Assembly (NCBI RefSeq): GCF_008728515.1
Contig: NC_044978.1
Location: forward strand, 145,634,262 to 145,698,261
Reading direction: 5' to 3'
Source: Papio anubis
Lineage: Eukaryota; Chordata; Mammalia; Primates; Cercopithecidae
Length of the DNA stretch: 64,000 nucleotides
Shown here in pieces: positions 59,488 through 64,000 of the stretch. The translations under genes were made by a program, and so were the position numbers. The notes beneath the pieces were generated by a model that had not been told where the DNA came from, did no database searches, and saw nothing but the letters and a program-made list of their open reading frames with translations. How positions within the stretch are numbered: the stretch's first letter is position 1; every line of letters starts with the position of its first letter.

Positions 59488-59845
59488 TGCATTAGTCTGT
59501 TTTCACACTGCTAATAAAGACATACTCAAGACTGGGTAATTTATAAAGAAAAAGAAGTTTTATGAACTCTCAGTTCCATGTGGCTGGTGAGGCCTCACAA
59601 TCATGGTGGAAGGTGAAAGGCAAGTCTTACATGGCGGCAGGCAAGAGAGAATCAGAGCCAAGTGAAAGGGGAAACCCTTGACAAAACCATCAGCTCTCTG
59701 GGACTTACCACCACGAGAACAGTACAGGGGAGACTGCCCCTATGATTCAGTTATCTCCACCAGGTCCCTCCCATAACACATTGGGATTAAGGGAGCTACA
59801 ATTCAAGATGAGATCTGGGTGAGGACACAGCCAAAGCATGTCATC
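59488..59845 (-). mobile_element. THE1/MST-like solo LTR (ERVL-MaLR)
   Basis: Reads on the + strand 'attagtctgttttcacactg', 'gactgggtaatttataaaga', 'ctcacaatcatggtggaagg' and 'caattcaagatgagatctgg', matching the antisense of a THE1/MST LTR. About 358 bp, near full length. No internal retroviral sequence on either side, so a solo LTR. Confidence 0.85.
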
Positions 59846-59934
59846 AGGGAACATTTCTCAGCACTTACGCTGTCTGGGCCTTCCCTGTGCTTACACACCC
59901 ACTTGTGATCCTCAGAACTACCGTCTGAGACAAA

Positions 59935-60060
59935 TACTATGATCACCTCCATGTGCAGTCGAGACACTGGAGGTCAGGGCACTTGCCCAAGGTTGAGGTC
60001 ACACAGCTAGTAAGTGGCAGAAGTGCAGTTTGAACCCATGTACTCTGTCTTCAAAGGGTG
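59935..60060 (-). repeat. MIR fragment
   Basis: 'cttgcccaaggttgaggtca' and 'cacagctagtaagtggcaga' match the antisense MIR well. Confidence 0.82.
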
Positions 60061-60438
60061 GCATTTGGAATCACCGGAAGAAGCCATTGCTGTGGCTGCC
60101 ACTGGTCACTGTGGGCCGGCAGGGTCCATGCAAGACCAGGGAGACTCGTTTGAGTTGTTTCTAGTAGAGGCGGGAGCCTGGTGAATGGAAAAAGTCCATT
60201 CCAAGCAATCAGGGGACTGCTACTCTGAGGAATAGTTTTTCACCTATCATCCCCAGAGAAAATTAGCAGAATTCCTCCACAAAATATGTAGCCCAGAGAT
60301 ACAGGGTGGAATTTCAGGCAGTAGACTAAAGCTGATCTAACTTGGAAGTGAAATCAACCTAGACACTTTACGGGCTGGAATAACTGAAGACATGGGGGCT
60401 TGAACCCACACTCCAAAGCTGTGCTTTTTCCCCCTTAG

Positions 60439-60526
60439 ATTATGGCTGAACGGAAGAATGCCAAAGCCCTGGCCTGCAGCTCCTTACAGGAAAGGGCCAA
60501 TGCGAACCTCGACGTCCCTTTGCAAG
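60439..60526 (+). CDS. APBB2: APBB2 exon: end of PTB1 and inter-PTB linker
   Basis: The acceptor has a strong tract, 'ctttttcccccttag', and the donor is 'caag|gtaagt'. The 88-nt exon starts in phase 0 and encodes IMAERKNAKALACSS, continuing LQERANANLDVPLQ, plus the first base of a Val codon. It completes the C-terminal helix of PTB1 and begins the linker to PTB2. The second codon is ATG with A at -3 and G at +4 (60442-60444), so it could start a PTB2-containing short isoform. Where this sequence reads ANAN I recall ANVN in human APBB2; that memory is uncertain. No frameshift or stop. Confidence 0.96.
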
Positions 60527-60891
60527 GTAAGTCAGCGGCACCTCCTGTCCTCATTGTGGCCCTGTGCCCCGGTCCAGGACTGAAGGCTCTCACATGGTTC
60601 TCTGGCATTTCCAGTCTCCTTAAAGAGCACATTCAGCTCAGCACGGTTTGAGCCTGCACGCTGGGCCCCACAGAGGCTCAGAGTTGATTTTGCATCACTA
60701 GGGTTAGGCACAAAGCCAGAATGAGTTTTGTTGTTACTGGACAAGATTAAAGAATATTGTCTTTAGTTTTTGCCTTTGTTTTCATTTTATTTTGTATTTT
60801 ATGTTCTTTGTTCTAAGAATACTGTCTTCCTATTATAACTCATGTGCAACCTGGGGTAAGAACCCCAGCTAGTTTAAAAACACGTGGGTTG

Positions 60892-61000
60892 GGCTGGTCT
60901 GAAGGTAGTGAGTTACCTCAATTGATGGTTCAGCCAGTTACAGATCAACCTCCTTGTCCTCCTCTTTCTCCCCTTCCCACTACTATACTTGACTAATCTT
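60892..61000 (+). pseudogene. Y1 RNA retropseudogene (RNY1-like)
   Basis: The sequence starts 'ggctggtctgaaggtagtga', continues with 'ctcaattgatggttca' and 'agttacagatc', has a C/T-rich loop, and ends 'acttgactaatctt'. This matches full-length Y1 RNA (about 112 nt) with scattered substitutions and small deletions. Y RNAs are Pol III transcripts bound by Ro60 and La. An A-rich tail follows, and a likely target-site duplication flanks it ('aaacacgtgggttg' before; 'aaaacatgggttg' after the later Alu), the mark of an L1-mobilised copy. Presumed inactive, because external Pol III promoter elements are not carried along in retrocopies. Confidence 0.87.
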
Positions 61001-61016
61001 AAAAACAGAAAACATG

Positions 61017-61330
61017 GGCCAGGCGTGGTGGCTCATGCCTGTAATCCCAGCACTTTGGGAGGCTGAGGCGGGTGGATTGCCCTAGCTTAGGAGTTCGAGA
61101 CCAGCCTCTGCAACACGGTGAAACCCCGTCTGTACCAAAATGCAAAAACTTAGCCGGGTGTGGCGGCGTGCACCTGTAGTCCCAGCTACTCGGGAGGCTG
61201 AGGCAGGAGAATTGCTAGAACCCAGCAATTCTCAGGTGATGAAGGTTGAAGGTGAAGGTTGCAGTGAGCCGAGACCGCACCACTGCACTCTGCCTGGACA
61301 GCAGAACAAGACTCTGTCTCTAAAAAAAAA
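61017..61330 (+). repeat. Alu in the tail of the Y1 pseudogene
   Basis: Starts 'ccaggcgtggtggctca'; 'gaaaacatggg' occurs before and after it. Confidence 0.95.
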
Positions 61331-61739
61331 AGAAAAAGAAAACATGGGTTGAGTACTGAGGGAACTCAGTTATTTTCCTGTGTCTCTGGTTGTGCCCTTT
61401 GAGATTGCATTTTCTGTGGGCATCAACCACACCTAATTAAATAGGACACCAAAAGCTGCTACGTAATATACATCAAAGAGACGGTAGCAGCTTTAACACA
61501 GAGATGCCACCTCCTGCTTTCAAATGCATTCCTGTCTTGAAAGTTGAACAGGATTTTGACAGAGCCCCACTATGTGGAGTAATGCTGCTCTTGTAGAAAG
61601 TTGCTACATTTCCATCCAGAAACATAGGGCGTTATGGCACAGGGGGTGTCCTGCGCATTCTGATGATGCAGAGCTATGGCTCTTGTGTACATGTGTGTTG
61701 GAACCACTGAGAAAGATGTGTTGCTTTTGTTCCCTATAG

Positions 61740-61823
61740 TAGATTTTCCAACACCAAAGACTGAGCTGGTCCAGAAGTTCCACGTGCAGTACCTGGGCAT
61801 GCTACCTGTAGACAAACCAGTCG
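61740..61823 (+). CDS. APBB2: APBB2 exon: linker and first strand of PTB2
   Basis: The acceptor is 'tgttccctatag' and the donor 'gtcg|gtatgt'. The 84-nt exon completes a Val codon and reads VDFPTPKTELVQKFHVQYLG followed by MLPVDKPV, leaving one base of a Gly codon. KFHVQYLGMLPV is the typical opening strand of a Fe65-family PTB2 domain, the module that binds the APP intracellular tail. The introns on either side are 1,213 and 2,135 bp, compact compared with the upstream ones. Confidence 0.96.
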
Positions 61824-62344
61824 GTATGTGAAACATTTATTGTCTTTCCACTTTGCAAGTGTGCGGGAGCTCACAGGAGGCGTTCGCCCTCCCTCCAAGG
61901 AGGGTGAGGTCGGCTGTTTACTCTCGTGCCTTGTCTTGAATCAAGCTGTCACCCTGTCACCTGCCAGAGAACATAAACGGTCCCGATCAAAAGATCAGTA
62001 GAGGGACAGGCCCTGCTGCTTTGACCTGCCATCCCCAGCGTACAGGACTTTAGCAATACAGACATGGATTTCTTGTGTGCCCAGAAGTCTAGAGCTGTGT
62101 GACCCAGGGCTGTGGAAGAGCTCTGCTGCTGTGAAACGAGGCCTCCATCTCTGAGGCCGGGGCACCTGCTTCGTGTCTCGTCAGCTGGCGGGCCAGGAGA
62201 GAGGGCTGCGGAGGCTTCATGCTGTCAAGGAGTGACACAGTAGTGGCACACACAGCATTCAGCTCACTTGCCGGTGGCAGAATGTAGTTGCTGGGCTATA
62301 CCAAGCCAAAAGGAGACTGGGAGATGGAGCCTTCACCAGGGTTA

Positions 62345-62906
62345 AAAAAGGCTGTGGAGAAATCGCAAGCCGCATACACTGCCGGGGGGCTGTAAGATGC
62401 TGCAGCTGCTTTGGAAAACAGTCTGGCATTCTTCAGAAGGTGAAACATAGTTACCTTAGAACCAGCAGCTCAGTTCCTAGGCATAGACCCAAGAGAAATG
62501 AACAAAAACGTGTATGCAAATGTTCACAGCAGAATTATTGATGAGAGTCAAAAAGCGAAACCACCCAAATGTCCTGACAAATCCACTGACAGTTAGATAA
62601 ATAACAGGCGATACTTCCATACAGTGGAGTTTTATTTGGTGATACAAAGGAGTGAAGGACTGAAGTGTGCTATAGCATATATGGATGAAGCCTGAAAACA
62701 TGCTATGAGAGAAGTCAGTCCCAAAAGACTGCGTACTGTGTGATTCCGTTCATACGAAACGTCCACAATAGGCAGATCTCTAGAGTCAAAGTAGGTAAGG
62801 GTTGCCTTGGGCTAGAGGCTGGGAGGCGGGGGGAAATGGAGAATGACCCCTGCCAGGTATGGGGTTTCTCTTTGGGGTGATGAAATGTTCTCAAATTGAT
62901 TACGGT
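62345..62906 (+). repeat. L1 3' end (L1M-like), part 1
   Basis: 'ggctgtggagaaatcgcaag', 'tggaaaacagtctggcattc', 'gttcacagcagaattattga' and 'ggtgatgaaatgttctcaaa' follow the L1M order. Confidence 0.82.
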
Positions 62907-63211
62907 AGGTCCAGCATGGTGGCTCACACCTGTAATCTCAGCACGTTGGGAAGCCAGGGCAGATGGATTGCTTAAAGTTCAAGACCAGCCCAGGCAACAT
63001 GGCAAAGCCTCATCTCTACAAAAAAAAAAAAAAAAAAAAAAAAAAATGTAAACAATTAGCTGGGCATGGTGGCATGTACCTGTACTCCCAGCTACTCTGG
63101 AGGCTGAGGTGGGAAGATCACCTGAGCCTGGGAGGTCAAGGCTGCAGCGAGCCGTGATCATACCACTGCACTCCAGCCTGGGTGACAGAGCGACACCCTG
63201 TCTCAAAAAAA
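62907..63211 (+). repeat. Alu in L1
   Basis: Flanked by 'aaattgattacggt' and 'aaattgatgatggt'; long A linker (63019-63046). Confidence 0.95.
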
Positions 63212-63300
63212 AATTGATGATGGTGATGGTTGCACTCTGTGAATGTACTAAAATCCACTGGATTGTACACATTACATGAGTGAATTGCGTGTGAATGATA
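63212..63300 (+). repeat. L1 3' end, part 2
   Basis: 'atggttgcactctgtgaatg' and 'ccactggattgtacacatta' continue the interrupted L1. Confidence 0.8.
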
Positions 63301-63508
63301 CCTCCAGAAAGTTGTCACTCCCACCCCTATCCCCCAGAAAAACTGGGAGCAGCCGGCAAAAGGGCCCCTCTGAAGGGGGGGATCCACTGTAAAGGAGCCG
63401 AGAGATGGCGAGGGTGGGGAGAGGCTGAAGGGCCGTGGTCTGCTTATATAGCCAGCGTGTCAGCACCAGGTGCCTGGAGCTTCTCCTGACTCTCCTTTCC
63501 TACTGAAA

Positions 63509-63566
63509 AGGCTGGTCTTTCTGTCTTTCTGTCTTTCTTTCTTTTTTTTTTTTTTTTTTTTTTTTT
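63509..63566. repeat. (TTTC/TCTG)n and poly(T) from Alu tail
   Basis: 'ctttctgtctttctgtcttt' followed by T23. Confidence 0.93.
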
Positions 63567-63795
63567 GACAGAGTCTCACTCATTTGCCCAGGCTGGAGTG
63601 CAGTGGTGTGATCTCAGCTCACTGCAACCTCCGCCTCCTGGGTTCAAGCAATCATGTCCGGCTAATTTTTGTATTTTTAGTAGAGACAGGGTTTCACTGT
63701 GTTGGCTAGGCTGGTCTCGAACTCCTGACCTCGAATGATCCTGCCTCAGCCTCCGAAAGGGCTGAGATTACAGGCACGAGCCACTACGCCCAGCC
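63540..63795 (-). repeat. Alu with internal deletion
   Basis: 'tgacagagtctcactcattt'; about 40 bp missing after 'gggttcaagcaatc'. 'aaaagctggtatttc' follows and 'aaaaggctggtctttc' precedes, a target-site duplication. Confidence 0.93.
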
Positions 63796-63958
63796 AAAAG
63801 CTGGTATTTCATTCCTGTTGCGCAAACATGAGAATGAAGTGTCCTGGCTTTTATTAAAAAAGATCAGTCTGGGTGTAGCTGTTATTGGTGATTTGGGCCC
63901 ACATTTGAGTGTGGTAAGTGGCTTTAGGACACTTTAAATTATCCTTTTCTGTCCCCAG

Positions 63959-64000
63959 GAATGGACATTCTGAATAGTGCCATAGAAAATCTCATGACCT
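63959..64000 (+). CDS. APBB2: APBB2 exon: PTB2 (partial, cut by window end)
   Basis: The acceptor is 'ccttttctgtccccag'. The first two bases complete a Gly codon, then the exon reads MDILNSAIENLMT and runs off the window. This is the first helix of the second PTB domain, contiguous with the previous exon across a phase-1 junction. The donor and the rest of PTB2 lie beyond base 64000. Confidence 0.95.

Larger units (their letters stand above)
57325..60438 (+). other. APBB2: APBB2 intron (3.1 kb)
   Basis: GT-AG intron without Alu insertions. It holds a CR1/L3-like LINE remnant (about 58180-58680), an L2 3' end, a THE1/MST-like solo LTR and a MIR fragment. A possible cryptic in-frame exon lies at 58027-58110. 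Confidence 0.85.

Noticed and set aside
59488..59845. Possible endogenous retrovirus with genes
   Set aside because: Only a solo MaLR-type LTR; no internal coding region on either side.

Overview
This window is nuclear DNA of a catarrhine primate, most likely an Old World monkey. It is saturated with Alu elements. Two young AluY copies (23886-24188 and 55034-55337) combine the variants 'ggctcaagcctgtaatc', 'aaaaaactagccgggcgagg' and 'gagatccggccactgcac', which I associate with cercopithecid AluY lineages rather than human AluY. There are no prokaryotic genes. Almost every open reading frame in the window is a translated Alu or chance intronic sequence.

The gene present is the 3' half of APBB2 (FE65L1, amyloid beta precursor protein binding family B member 2), transcribed on the + strand. 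Four exons encode contiguous, recognisable Fe65-family protein with intact GT-AG sites and matching phases: 57210-57324 (second half of PTB1), 60439-60526 (end of PTB1 and linker), 61740-61823 (linker and start of PTB2) and 63959 to beyond the window edge (PTB2). A 6-nt candidate microexon at 44851-44856 lies 12.35 kb upstream. It has a canonical branch point, pyrimidine tract and splice sites, and would insert Arg-Glu in PTB1, as the known neural microexon of the paralogue APBB1 does. I found no exon encoding the first half of PTB1, so 1-44850 is read as the 3' part of a large intron.

Inside that intron, 30020-30500 is a CpG island with a CCAAT box, GC boxes, a short GGC repeat and a + strand splice donor at 30348/30349. 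It is best explained as an internal APBB2 promoter with an alternative first exon. The phase of that donor matches both the microexon and the 57210 exon. A Met codon in strong context at the start of the 60439 exon could also begin a PTB2-only product.

The rest is intron. It holds about 50 Alu copies, several nested. Older repeats include L1 3' ends (one with a twin-priming inversion), L2, MIR and CR1/L3 fragments, MaLR-type LTRs including a THE1/MST-like solo LTR, and hAT and Tigger/MER2-like DNA transposon fossils. There are also simple repeats, a four-copy 33-bp minisatellite, and a Y1 RNA retropseudogene at 60892-61000. Alu-poor stretches are about 7.7-12.7 kb, 40.2-45.2 kb (around the microexon), 45.6-47.2 kb, 52.7-55.0 kb and 57.0-61.0 kb. 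Repeat family names were assigned from recalled consensus sequences and their edges are approximate.
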